Below, one piece after another: positions 31,520 to 39,457 of a DNA stretch of 64,000 nt. Under the pieces are notes generated by a model. It was given only the letters and a program-made list of their open reading frames with translations. It ran no database searches and had not been told where the DNA came from. The translations under genes were made by a program, and so were the position numbers. This DNA is from Pseudonocardia abyssalis (GTDB lineage: Bacteria > Actinomycetota > Actinomycetes > Mycobacteriales > Pseudonocardiaceae): contig NZ_JADQDK010000001.1 in NCBI RefSeq assembly GCF_019263705.2, positions 248,001-312,000 on the forward strand. The letters are read 5' to 3'. Position 1 is the stretch's first letter; each line of letters opens with the position of its first letter.

Positions 31520-33055
31520 ATGCGATCACGAACACTGACCGTGCTGCTCACCGCGGGCGTGCTCGCCGCCGGGTGTTCGACGGGGGTGGCGGCCGGGGGG
31601 TCGGCCGCGCCCGCCGTGGCCTGGCAGGAGTGCGGCCCGAGCCTCGACTGCGCCACGCTCGACGTCCCCGTCGACCACGCCGATCCGGACGGCGACACCG
31701 TCGGGCTGGCCCTGGTCCGGCACCGCGCGACGGACCCGGCGCAGCGGATCGGCAGCCTGCTCTACAACCCGGGCGGGCCGGGCGGTTCGGCGAACGAGGC
31801 CGTCCGGACGATCGACGCGGCCGCGGGCACCGGCCCGTGGTCACCGGAGCTGCTTGCGCGCTTCGACATCGTGGGGATGGACCCGCGCGGGGTGGGGGAG
31901 AGCGAGGGCATCCGCTGTCTCGACGACCCCACCCGCGAGGAGAACCTCGCCCTCGACCTCGACCCGACGCTGCCCGGCGGCATGCCCCGTGCCGACCTCG
32001 ACGCCGAGGCGCGGGAGCTGATCGCGGGCTGCGAGCAGGGCGTCGACCCCGCGCTGCTGGCGAACATGGCCACCGACGACGTCGCCCGAGACATCGACCT
32101 CGTCCGGGCCGCGCTCGGCGAGGACCGGATCAGCTACCTCGGCGCGTCCTACGGCACCCTGCTCGGTGCGACCTACGCGACCCTGTTCCCGGACCGCGTC
32201 CGGCACATGGTGCTCGACGCGGCCGTCGACCCCACCCTCTGGCAGAACGACCCGATCGACGCGACGACCGCGCAGGCGCTCGGCGGCGAGCGGATGCTCG
32301 ACGCCTACCTCGCGGCTTGCGTCGAGCAGGGTTGCCCGTTCGGCGCGGGTGACCCGGGTGCCGCGCTCGACGCGCTGGTCACCCGCCTGGAGGCGCAGCC
32401 GCTGGAGGTCCCGGCCGCGAACGGTCTCCCGGCCGGTCGCCTCGACGGGGCCGCGGTGCTGCTCGGTGCCCGCATCGCGATGTTCGCTCCCAGCCTGTGG
32501 CCGGTGCTGACCACCGGACTGCTCGCGGCGGAGGGCGGGGACGGATCGATCCTGCTGGGCCTGTCGACGGCCCTGTCCCGCGAGCCCGACGGCTCCCCGG
32601 GGGGCCTGCTCGAGGCCAACACGGCCGTCAACTGTCTCGACCGCGCCGTGCCCACCGACCCGGCCGTGCACGACGCGAACGCCGCGGAGATCGTCGCGGC
32701 CGCACCCCGCTTCGGCGGGCTGACCAGCTACCTCATGCTGACCTGCGCCGCATGGCCCGTCCCGAACCCCGACCGCTTCACCGGCCCGCTGACGGGTGCG
32801 GGGGCCCCGCCGATCCTGGTCGTCGGGGGTCGCGAGGACGCCCAGACGCCGTACCCGTGGTCCGTCGCGATGGCCGACGGGCTGGAGTCCGGCGTCCTGC
32901 TCACCCGCGAGGGCTACGGCCACGGGTCCTACCGGGCGAGCGGCCCGTGCGTCGACACGGCCGTCGACCGCTACCTCGTCGACGGCACCGCGCCCGCCGA
33001 CGGCACGGTCTGCGCCCAGGAGCCGGCGCCCAGCACCCTGCCCATGGCCGGATAG
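31520..33055 (+). CDS. Secreted alpha/beta-hydrolase lipoprotein, tripeptidyl-aminopeptidase (TAP) type
   Basis: 511 residues. The signal peptide ends in lipobox LAAGC. LLYNPGGPGGS is the oxyanion-hole region of SlpD/TAP-type hydrolases, GASYG holds nucleophile Ser210, GGREDAQTP holds Asp440 and GYGHGSY holds His468, and the TAP C-terminal domain (FTGPLTGAGAPPILVVGGRE) is present. Streptomyces relatives remove N-terminal tripeptides from proteins or act as proline-type peptidases; some actinobacterial relatives hydrolyse esters. It is likely anchored outside the membrane. It is a stand-alone gene followed by a strong hairpin. Confidence 0.9.
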   Translation: MRSRTLTVLLTAGVLAAGCSTGVAAGGSAAPAVAWQECGPSLDCATLDVPVDHADPDGDTVGLALVRHRATDPAQRIGSLLYNPGGPGGSANEAVRTIDAAAGTGPWSPELLARFDIVGMDPRGVGESEGIRCLDDPTREENLALDLDPTLPGGMPRADLDAEARELIAGCEQGVDPALLANMATDDVARDIDLVRAALGEDRISYLGASYGTLLGATYATLFPDRVRHMVLDAAVDPTLWQNDPIDATTAQALGGERMLDAYLAACVEQGCPFGAGDPGAALDALVTRLEAQPLEVPAANGLPAGRLDGAAVLLGARIAMFAPSLWPVLTTGLLAAEGGDGSILLGLSTALSREPDGSPGGLLEANTAVNCLDRAVPTDPAVHDANAAEIVAAAPRFGGLTSYLMLTCAAWPVPNPDRFTGPLTGAGAPPILVVGGREDAQTPYPWSVAMADGLESGVLLTREGYGHGSYRASGPCVDTAVDRYLVDGTAPADGTVCAQEPAPSTLPMAG

Positions 33056-33070
33056 CGAAGGATGAGACAC

Positions 33071-33109
33071 CACTGCGGCCCCGGGTGCGGTATGCCTGGG
33101 GCCGCAGTG
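33071..33109 (+). terminator. Strong hairpin after the TAP-type hydrolase gene
   Basis: CACTGCGGCCCC (33071-33082) pairs perfectly with GGGGCCGCAGTG (33098-33109) over twelve base pairs around a 15-base loop, just downstream of the hydrolase stop. Only a weak T-rich tail (TGTT) follows. It separates this gene from the ABM-domain gene at 33136. Confidence 0.65.
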
Positions 33110-33135
33110 TGTTCCGCCGGACGCAAGGAGGCGTC

Positions 33136-33468
33136 ATGATCTTCATCGTGATCAGGATCGACATCCGCCCGGAGAAGAAGGAGGACTTCCTCGCGGGCAT
33201 CACGAGGTACTCCGCGCAGGTCCGGGAGGAGCCCGGCAACCTGGTCTTCTCCTGCTTCGCGAGCGTCGAGCGCCCGGAGGAGTACGCGGTGATCGCCAAC
33301 TACGTCGACCAGGCGGCGGGGGAGGCGCACGTGTCCTCCGAGCACGCGCAGTGGTTCTTCGGCTGGCTGCCCTCGGTCGTCGCCTCGGTGCCGAAGATCG
33401 TCTACCAGGAGCTGCCGGACGGGGTGGGCTGGTCGGAGATGGGCGAGGTCGTGCTGGAGGGCCGCTAG
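33136..33468 (+). CDS. ABM-domain (putative quinol monooxygenase) protein
   Basis: 110 residues, one antibiotic-biosynthesis-monooxygenase domain of the ferredoxin-like dimeric fold. Segments IFIVIRIDIRPEKKEDFLAG, EEPGNLVFSCFAS and ANYVDQAAGEAHVSSEHAQ fit the YgiN-like group, including the conserved H in SSEHAQWF. Such enzymes oxidise quinols or small aromatics without a cofactor, though many are uncharacterised. AAGGAGG lies directly upstream of the ATG. Its stop (CTAG) is shared with the convergent ABC ATPase stop. Confidence 0.8.
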   Translation: MIFIVIRIDIRPEKKEDFLAGITRYSAQVREEPGNLVFSCFASVERPEEYAVIANYVDQAAGEAHVSSEHAQWFFGWLPSVVASVPKIVYQELPDGVGWSEMGEVVLEGR

Positions 33469-34229
33469 CGCATCACGAACGTCCCGGCGCCCGGGTCGAA
33501 GCGCAGCTCGTCGCTGTCGAACGCGGCCCCGACCGCCCCGTCGGCCACCAGGTCGGCGGGCGCCCCGGTGCGCACGCCGCCGGCGCGGTCGAGCAGCCAG
33601 ACCCGGTCGGCGACGCGCAGCGCGAGCTCGACGTCGTGGGTCGAGACGACCACGACGATGCCGCGGTCGCGGGCCAGGCGCCGGAGCAGGCCGGTCACCG
33701 AGACGCGCGACGGCGCGTCGAGGAACGCTGTCGGCTCGTCGAGGAGCAGCAGGTCGGGGGCCTGGGCCAGGGCGCGGGCGACGAGGACGCGCTGCCGCTC
33801 GCCGTCGGAGAGCCGTCCCACCCGCCGGTCCGCGAACTCCGCCGCTCGGACCGCGGCCAGCGCGTCGTCGACGGCGGCGTGGTCGGCCGCGCGCAGCGTG
33901 CCGCGGGCGCCGGTGTGCGGGTGCCGGCCGAGTCCGACGAGCTCACGGGCCGTCAGCAGCCCGCCGTCGACGCGCTCGGTGAGGACGACGGCGACGCGGC
34001 GGGCGCGCTCGGCGGGGGCCAGAGCCGGCAGGTCCGTGCCGCCCAGCGACACCGACCCGGCGACGGCGGGCAGCAGGCCCGCGACCGTCCGCAGCAGCGT
34101 CGACTTCCCGGCCCCGTTCGGCCCGAGCAGGGCGGTGAGCTCGCCGGGGCGGGCGTCGAGGGAGACCCCGCTGAGCACGGCGGGCCCGCGCCGGTGCCCG
34201 ACGGTGAGGTGGTCCAGGTGCAGCGTCAC
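33465..34229 (-). CDS. btuD: Cobalamin-type ABC importer ATPase
   Basis: 254 residues from a GTG overlapping the permease stop (GTGA). Walker A GPNGAGKS (36-43), the signature LSDGERQR, Walker B LLLLDEP and H-loop STHD are complete, so it is a functional ATPase of the type II importer (FepC/BtuD) family. On sequence alone it could serve siderophores, heme or B12. The cobalamin riboswitch ahead of the operon makes B12 or cobinamide the best prediction. It is the last gene of the three-gene set. Confidence 0.85.
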   Translation of the reverse strand: MTLHLDHLTVGHRRGPAVLSGVSLDARPGELTALLGPNGAGKSTLLRTVAGLLPAVAGSVSLGGTDLPALAPAERARRVAVVLTERVDGGLLTARELVGLGRHPHTGARGTLRAADHAAVDDALAAVRAAEFADRRVGRLSDGERQRVLVARALAQAPDLLLLDEPTAFLDAPSRVSVTGLLRRLARDRGIVVVVSTHDVELALRVADRVWLLDRAGGVRTGAPADLVADGAVGAAFDSDELRFDPGAGTFVMR

Positions 34230-35317
34230 GCGTTCACGACCCGGCTGCGGATCAGCACCGCGATGACGACCGGCGCCCCGACCACCGAGGTGATCACGTT
34301 GACCGGGATCGGCCCGGCCAGCCACGGCAGGTGCGCCGCGACCGCGCAGACCAGCGCGACCAGGGCCCCGGTGAGCAGTGCGACGGGCAGCAGGACCCGG
34401 TGGTCGGAGGTGCCGGCGGCCAGCCGGGCCAGGTGCGGCACCGCCATCCCGAGGAACGCCACCGGACCGCAGAACGCGGTGACCGCCCCGGCCAGCACGG
34501 CCGAGGACACCAGGATCACCAGCCGCACCCGCCCGATCCGGACGCCGACGCTGCGCGCGTAGTCCTCACCGAGCAGCAGCGCGTTGAGCGACTTGGTCCC
34601 GGCCAGCGCCACCAGCAGCCCGACCCCGACGACCGGTGCGAGCACGGCCAGGTCGGCGCCGGTCGTCCCGGAGAAGCTGCCCAGCCCCCACGCGATGAAC
34701 TGCTGCGCGCGCTGCGGGTCGATCACGGTGAGCAGCAGGCTGACCCCGGCCGTGGCCAGCGACCCGAGCATCACCCCGACGATCAGCAGCACGATCCCGG
34801 ACCGCACCCAGCGTGAGAGCAGCAGCACGACCCCCAGCACGAACCCGGCGCCGACGGCCGCGGCCACCACGGTGCCCGCCCGCCCGGCCCCGACCACCCC
34901 CGCGGTGAACGTGCCCGCCGAGCCGCCCGCGGTGCCCGCCACGGCGAGCGCGACGCCCAGGCTCGCCCCGGCGCTGACGCCCAGCACGTACGGCTCGGCG
35001 AGCGGGTTGCGGAACAGCGTCTGCAGCTGCAGGCCCGCCACCCCGAGCGCGGCCCCGGCCAGTGCCGCGGTGAGCGCCCGCGGCACCCGTACCGACCCGA
35101 TCAGCACCGGCGCGGTGGGGTCGGCGGGGGTGAGCCCGAGCAGCACGGCCACGGTGTCGGCCGGCGAGACGACCACGGGCCCGACCGCGACGGCCAGCAC
35201 CAGCGCCCCGACGGCGGCCACGGCCAGCAGGACCACCGCGCCCCACCCCCGCGGGTCGGGGCGCGGGAGTGCGCGGGCCGGGCCCCCGTGCCGCGCGAGC
35301 CGGGACGTCGTCGTCAT
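34226..35317 (-). CDS. btuC: FecCD/BtuC-type ABC permease for cobalamin uptake
   Basis: 363 residues with about ten membrane spans. LRTLFRNPLAEP-like text appears as LQTLFRNPLAEPYVLGVSAG, the hallmark of FecCD/BtuC permeases, and the cytoplasmic loop FCGPVAFLGMAVPHLAR contacts the ATPase. It starts with an ATGA overlap onto the binding-protein gene and is coupled to the ATPase downstream. Two copies form the translocation channel. Cargo assignment to B12 comes from the upstream riboswitch, not from the protein itself. Confidence 0.88.
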   Translation of the reverse strand: MTTTSRLARHGGPARALPRPDPRGWGAVVLLAVAAVGALVLAVAVGPVVVSPADTVAVLLGLTPADPTAPVLIGSVRVPRALTAALAGAALGVAGLQLQTLFRNPLAEPYVLGVSAGASLGVALAVAGTAGGSAGTFTAGVVGAGRAGTVVAAAVGAGFVLGVVLLLSRWVRSGIVLLIVGVMLGSLATAGVSLLLTVIDPQRAQQFIAWGLGSFSGTTGADLAVLAPVVGVGLLVALAGTKSLNALLLGEDYARSVGVRIGRVRLVILVSSAVLAGAVTAFCGPVAFLGMAVPHLARLAAGTSDHRVLLPVALLTGALVALVCAVAAHLPWLAGPIPVNVITSVVGAPVVIAVLIRSRVVNA

Positions 35318-36450
35318 CGGAGTTCGGTGTAGAACGCCTGCTCGTGGTCGGGGAGCAGCTCCGGGTGCAGGATCGCCACCAGGTCGGCGAGCACCAGGTC
35401 GGGGCGGGTCACCCCGCGCTCGTAGAAGTCGTTGCCCCCGTTCGGGCCGACCGACCGGTTCGCCGTCCACGTCCGCCCGTCGCGCATCGCGGCCAGCTCC
35501 CCGTAGCGGGGGTCGGCGGCGAGCGCGTCGGCCCGGGTGGCCCAGTCCTGCGTGGCCAGCCACACCGGCGCCTGCCCGGCCGTGGCGTAGACGGTCTCGA
35601 AGTCCAGCGTCAGGCTGCTCGCCGACGGGTCGTCCGCCCAGGGGTTCGCCCCGCCCGCGTCGTCGAGCAGGCGGCCGAGGTAGCTGCCCCCGGCCGGCAC
35701 GCTCCAGACCCCCTCGAACAGCGACCCGGCGACGACGGGCACCGGCGCCGCCCCAGCCGCGAGCGCCGCGGTCCCGGTGTAGGCCGCCTCGACCTGGTCG
35801 AACACGGCGGTGGCCCGCAGCTCGTCGCCCGTCAGCGCGGCCATCACCTTGATCCACTCGGCGCGGCCGAGCGGGGTGGGCTCCAGGTACTCGGCGTTGG
35901 CGACGACGGGGATCCCGGCCTGCCGCAGCGTGGCGTAGGCGGGGTCGTCGAACCCGCCGGTCATGAGGACGTCCGGGCGCCCGGCGACGACCCGCTCGAC
36001 GTCGACCTGCTCGGTGGGGGCGTACTCGGCCACCGCACCGGCGTCGATGGCCGCGACCACCTCCGGCGAGCTGACGAACCCGGCCGTCGCCACCCCGGTC
36101 AGGACGTCGACGCGGCCGAGGTCGACGAGCAGCGGCAGGTGGGTCGTCGAGCCGGAGTAGAGGCTGTCGACCGGCACCGGGATGCGCTGCGCCGACTCCA
36201 GCTCCGGCGGGAGGTCCGGCTCGGCCCCGCAGCCGACGAGCACGTAGGACTCCGGCGGCGCGCCCGGTGACGGCTGGTCCACCGTCAGGACCTGGTAGCC
36301 GTCCTCGTAGCGCAGCGAGAAGTTCTCCGCGTGCTCGACGGTGGAGCGTCCACCGGAGCCGGGGACGCAGTCGGCGGGCGCGGCGGCGGGGGCGGCGGCG
36401 CAGGCCGACAGGACGACGAGCCCGGCGAGCAGGGCGGGCACGAGACGCAC
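35314..36450 (-). CDS. btuF: BtuF-like substrate-binding lipoprotein of the cobalamin importer
   Basis: 378 residues from GTG 36450, with GAGGAG six bases upstream. The signal peptide ends in lipobox LSAC (Cys17). The rest fits class III periplasmic-binding proteins of the FecB/BtuF kind: QVLTVDQPSPGAPP, VDVLTGVATAGFVSSPEV, RPDVLMTGGFDDPAYATL and WIKVMAALTGDE. It captures corrinoid outside the membrane and docks on the permease. It is the first gene behind the cobalamin riboswitch, and its Shine-Dalgarno can pair with an upstream ACTCCTC, a likely translational off-switch. Confidence 0.85.
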   Translation of the reverse strand: MRLVPALLAGLVVLSACAAAPAAAPADCVPGSGGRSTVEHAENFSLRYEDGYQVLTVDQPSPGAPPESYVLVGCGAEPDLPPELESAQRIPVPVDSLYSGSTTHLPLLVDLGRVDVLTGVATAGFVSSPEVVAAIDAGAVAEYAPTEQVDVERVVAGRPDVLMTGGFDDPAYATLRQAGIPVVANAEYLEPTPLGRAEWIKVMAALTGDELRATAVFDQVEAAYTGTAALAAGAAPVPVVAGSLFEGVWSVPAGGSYLGRLLDDAGGANPWADDPSASSLTLDFETVYATAGQAPVWLATQDWATRADALAADPRYGELAAMRDGRTWTANRSVGPNGGNDFYERGVTRPDLVLADLVAILHPELLPDHEQAFYTELR

Positions 36451-36499
36451 GGGTGACTCCTCACGGGGATATCCGCCCCGGATCACGGAGGAGTGACGG

Positions 36500-36598
36500 C
36501 GTGAGTCTCTGGCTCTCCCCGGCGGGGGATCACAGTGGCGGGACCGCACCGGACTCGCACCGGCTTCCTCGTACCGCCGTCACCTGGACCCGGTCATC
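36500..36598 (-). promoter_or_regulatory. Cobalamin (B12) riboswitch
   Basis: Read on the minus strand, the leader of btuF contains the B12-box core GAAGCCGGTGCGAGTCCGG, then GCGGTCCCGCCACTGTGA, and ends with GAGCCAGAGACTC (36503-36515), matching the conserved order and spacing of the AdoCbl aptamer. Downstream, ACTCCTC (36488-36494) can pair with the GAGGAGT ribosome-binding region (36456-36462) of btuF, so ligand binding probably hides the ribosome-binding site. It lies in the 150-bp gap after the AhpD-like gene. Confidence 0.93.
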
Positions 36599-36601
36599 CT
36601 G

Positions 36602-37210
36602 TCACGCGCGGAGCTCCGCGTGCCGGGCGCGCAGGGCGGCGTCCTTGTTGACCGGGTCGTGCGCCTCGTCGGGGGCGATCTCGTGCGCGATCCCCACCCG
36701 GTTGAGCCGCCCGATCATGACGACGAGGTGCGCCACCCGGGCCTCGTCCCCGTCGATCGGGGCCTGGGCGCCGGTCGCGAGGTCCAGGACGGTGTCGAGC
36801 CACACCACCTCCGCGTGCAGGCCGGCCTCCTCCAGCACGACGTGCAGGCGGGCGCGCAGCTCGTCGGGCGGGAGGTCGATCCAGGTCGACAGGGTCTGCG
36901 CGTCGACGGGGAACAGCGCGTCGCGGTCGCGCAGGTGCAGCAGGTCCAGGGCGTAGGCCTGCCCGAACGCGCAGTAGCGGCAGCCGTTGACCAGGGAGAT
37001 CGCCAGACAGGCCAGGTGGGCGCGGAGCGGCCCGAGCACCTGCAGCGTGCGCTGGTAGCGGGGCATGTGCGCCGCCATCCAGCCGATCGCGCGCCACGGC
37101 CCGAGATCGGCGACGACGTCCTCCATCACCCGCGGCGTGAACCCCCACAGCGCGCGCACGGCGATCTCGACGGAGCGGACGACGACGCGGTCCAGCGCGC
37201 TACCGGCCAT
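36602..37210 (-). CDS. AhpD/carboxymuconolactone-decarboxylase-like protein
   Basis: 202 residues, all helical. The core has ACLAISLVNGCRYCAFGQAY with Cys77 and Cys80 as the CxxC pair of AhpD-like disulphide reductases. The proton-relay His expected four residues after the second Cys is Gln84, so peroxidase-type chemistry may be altered. The GTG at 37216 is in frame, but GGAGG spacing favours ATG 37210. It lies just upstream of the B12 riboswitch on the same strand; co-transcription with btuFCD through the riboswitch is possible but unproven. Confidence 0.75.
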   Translation of the reverse strand: MAGSALDRVVVRSVEIAVRALWGFTPRVMEDVVADLGPWRAIGWMAAHMPRYQRTLQVLGPLRAHLACLAISLVNGCRYCAFGQAYALDLLHLRDRDALFPVDAQTLSTWIDLPPDELRARLHVVLEEAGLHAEVVWLDTVLDLATGAQAPIDGDEARVAHLVVMIGRLNRVGIAHEIAPDEAHDPVNKDAALRARHAELRA

Positions 37211-37243
37211 CCGCACCTCCGAGAAGTCACTCCACGTTACCGG

Positions 37244-38689
37244 TTACTCACCCACGTAGGACATGACGTGCTTGACGCGGGTGTAGTCCTCCAGCGAGTA
37301 CGCCGACAGGTCCTTGCCGTAGCCGGACTGCTTGACGCCCCCGTGCGGCATCTCGGCCACCAGCGGGATGTGGCAGTTGATCCAGACACAGCCCGAGTCG
37401 ATCGCCGCGGAGACCCGCAGCGCGGTGCCGTGGTCCCGCGTCCAGACGCTCGCGGCCAGGCCGTAGTCGGTGTCGTTGGCCATGGCGACCGCCTCGGACT
37501 CGTCCGAGAAGCCCTGCACGGTGATGACCGGGCCGAAGATCTCGGTGCGGATCAGCTCGTCGTCGGCGCGCAGGCCGTCGACGAGGGTGGGCGCGTAGAA
37601 GTAGCCCCCGCCGCCGGCCTTCTCGCCGCCGGAGACCACCCGCGCGTGCGACGGGGCCCGCTCCACCAGCCCGGACACGTGCGCGAGCTGGGTGGGGTTG
37701 TTGACCGGCGGGATGTAGAGGTCCTCGCTGCCCGCCACCTCGTCGCGGGACAGGCGCACGGCCGCGGCCTGCTCGGCGAGGGCCTCCACCAGCTCGCCGC
37801 GGATGCTCTCCGCCACGATGACGCGCGTCGCGGCCGTGCAGTCCTGGCCCGCGTTGAAGTACCCGGCGACGGCGATGCCCTCGGCCGCCGCGGCGATGTC
37901 GGCGTCGGCGAACACGACGCACGGGGCCTTCCCGCCCAGCTCCAGGTGGGTGCGCTTGACGGTGGCCGCGGCCGCCTCGGCGACCGCCTTGCCGGCCCGG
38001 GTGCTGCCGGTGATCGACACCATCGCGGGCGTCGGGTGCGCCGACATCAGCGCGCCGGTGCCGCGGTCGCCGCAGACGACGTTGAACACGCCGGGCGGGA
38101 GGATGTCGGCGAACAGCCCGGCCATCAGCACCGCGCTCGCGGGCGTCGTGTCCGACGGCTTGAGGACGATCGTGTTGCCCGCAGCCAGGGCCGGCGCGAA
38201 CTTCCAGACCGCCATCATCATCGGGTAGTTCCACGGCGCCACCGACCCGACGACACCGACCGGCTCGCGCCGGATCGTCGACTGGAAGCCGCGCATGTAC
38301 TCCGCGCTCGCCTTGCCCTCCAGCATCCGCGCCGCCCCGGCGAAGAACCGGATCTGGTCGACCATCGGGGGGATCTCCTCCGACGCCGTGAGGCCCAGCG
38401 GTTTGCCGGTGTTGCGGGCCTCCGCCTCGATCAGCCGCGACGCCCCCAGGGAGACGGCGTCGGCCATCTCGAGCAGCTTCTCCATCCGCTCCCCGGGGGT
38501 GGTGCGCTTCCACCCCCCGAACGCGCGGGCCGCGGCGGCGTAGGCCGCGTCGACGTCGGCGGCGGTGGACAGCGGGGCGGAGGCGTAGACCTCGCCGGTG
38601 GCCGGGTTGACGACGTCGGAGTAGCCACCGTCGGCGGGCGGCACGAACTCCCCGTCGACGTAGTTGAGTAGCTGGCTCTTGTCGGGCAT
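37244..38689 (-). CDS. Aldehyde dehydrogenase, gamma-aminobutyraldehyde type
   Basis: 481 residues. Asn154 in PWNYP, Glu250 in LELGGKAP and Cys284 in GQDCTAATR form the catalytic set. The C-terminal PHGGVKQSGYGKDLSAYSL and the EDYTRVKHVM end are typical of aminobutyraldehyde/betaine-aldehyde dehydrogenases (PatD/YdcW). The enzyme oxidises aminoaldehydes with NAD, the second step after amine oxidation of putrescine. A copper amine oxidase and an APC permease occur within 10 kb, compatible with amine degradation, although the genes are in separate units. Confidence 0.9.
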   Translation of the reverse strand: MPDKSQLLNYVDGEFVPPADGGYSDVVNPATGEVYASAPLSTAADVDAAYAAAARAFGGWKRTTPGERMEKLLEMADAVSLGASRLIEAEARNTGKPLGLTASEEIPPMVDQIRFFAGAARMLEGKASAEYMRGFQSTIRREPVGVVGSVAPWNYPMMMAVWKFAPALAAGNTIVLKPSDTTPASAVLMAGLFADILPPGVFNVVCGDRGTGALMSAHPTPAMVSITGSTRAGKAVAEAAAATVKRTHLELGGKAPCVVFADADIAAAAEGIAVAGYFNAGQDCTAATRVIVAESIRGELVEALAEQAAAVRLSRDEVAGSEDLYIPPVNNPTQLAHVSGLVERAPSHARVVSGGEKAGGGGYFYAPTLVDGLRADDELIRTEIFGPVITVQGFSDESEAVAMANDTDYGLAASVWTRDHGTALRVSAAIDSGCVWINCHIPLVAEMPHGGVKQSGYGKDLSAYSLEDYTRVKHVMSYVGE

Positions 38690-38714
38690 CGCGTCAGTCT
38701 GGTGACGCCCCGGG

Positions 38715-38734
38715 GCCCGGGCAAGGGCCCGGGC
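38715..38734. terminator. Very stable GC hairpin between CAP and aldehyde dehydrogenase genes
   Basis: Two copies of the self-complementary GCCCGGGC (38715-38722 and 38727-38734) are separated by four bases, giving an eight-base-pair all-GC stem. It sits in the 76-bp gap downstream of the CAP gene. No T-run is present, so termination is inferred only. Confidence 0.35.
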
Positions 38735-38765
38735 GGATCTCCGGTCGGCCCTGTCCGTCCCGGCC

Positions 38766-39344
38766 TCAGTGGTCGCCGAAGACGACCGTGTAGTGGGCCC
38801 GGTCGATCGTCGGGTAGCCGTTGTAGGCCTGGCCGACCGCGAACGTGGTCGCGTGGGGGTCGAGCAGCCGGGCGTTGTGCCCGGGGGAGTTCTTCCACCA
38901 GTTCAGAGCGGCCTCAGGAGAGCTGTAGGAGGGGGAGGAGCCGTAGCCCCAGAAGTTGATCTCACCCAGGTATCCGGTGTAGCCCGAGCAGAACTGCACG
39001 CGCTGGGCGACGTCCATGCCGCGGGTGTCGACATGGTTGCTGGGCGAGAACCCGCGGTTGAAGCTGTCCAGGCTGGCCCACATGGCCGGGCGGGCCAGCG
39101 TGCGGGAGTAGGTCAGCGGTCGCAGGCCGTTCTGGGCGCGGTAGGCGTTGATCGCGTTGGCGAGCACGACCTCCCCGTCGCGGTGGTCGAGCGCGAGGCC
39201 GTCGACGTAGCTGCCGTAGCCCATGTAGGCGCAGTCGCGCGGGGCGGCCGACGCGGGGGTGGCCAGCCCGGCCATGAGGCCGGCGGCGAGGAACGTGCCT
39301 GCGGTGACGGTGGCGATCCTGCGGATGCGGGTGGAGGCGGACAT
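38766..39344 (-). CDS. Secreted CAP (SCP/PR1)-domain protein
   Basis: 192 residues. A Sec signal peptide (basic RIRR, then a hydrophobic core to ATPASA) is followed by a CAP domain: VVLANAINAYRAQNGLRPLT, then MWASLDSFNRGFSPSNHVD, GYLGEINFWGYGS and WWKNSPGHNARLLDP, with the conserved His and Glu cluster. Two Cys (CAY and FCSG) could form a disulphide. CAP proteins are extracellular, often Ca- or lipid-binding, and functions vary. GAGGAG precedes the ATG. It is monocistronic, divergent from htpG. Confidence 0.88.
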   Translation of the reverse strand: MSASTRIRRIATVTAGTFLAAGLMAGLATPASAAPRDCAYMGYGSYVDGLALDHRDGEVVLANAINAYRAQNGLRPLTYSRTLARPAMWASLDSFNRGFSPSNHVDTRGMDVAQRVQFCSGYTGYLGEINFWGYGSSPSYSSPEAALNWWKNSPGHNARLLDPHATTFAVGQAYNGYPTIDRAHYTVVFGDH

Positions 39345-39457
39345 CGGGTGCTCCTCGGGGGGTGTGGGTGGTCCGCGCCGGCCGTCCGGCGTCGTTGTCT
39401 GATGGACGACCTCCGGGGCCCTCGGGTTACACCCCGGCCCGTCGATATCGTGGAGCC

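Noticed and set aside
33465..36450. Siderophore-iron (FecBCD) importer
   Set aside because: Protein motifs allow it, but the cobalamin riboswitch directly upstream points to corrinoid import.
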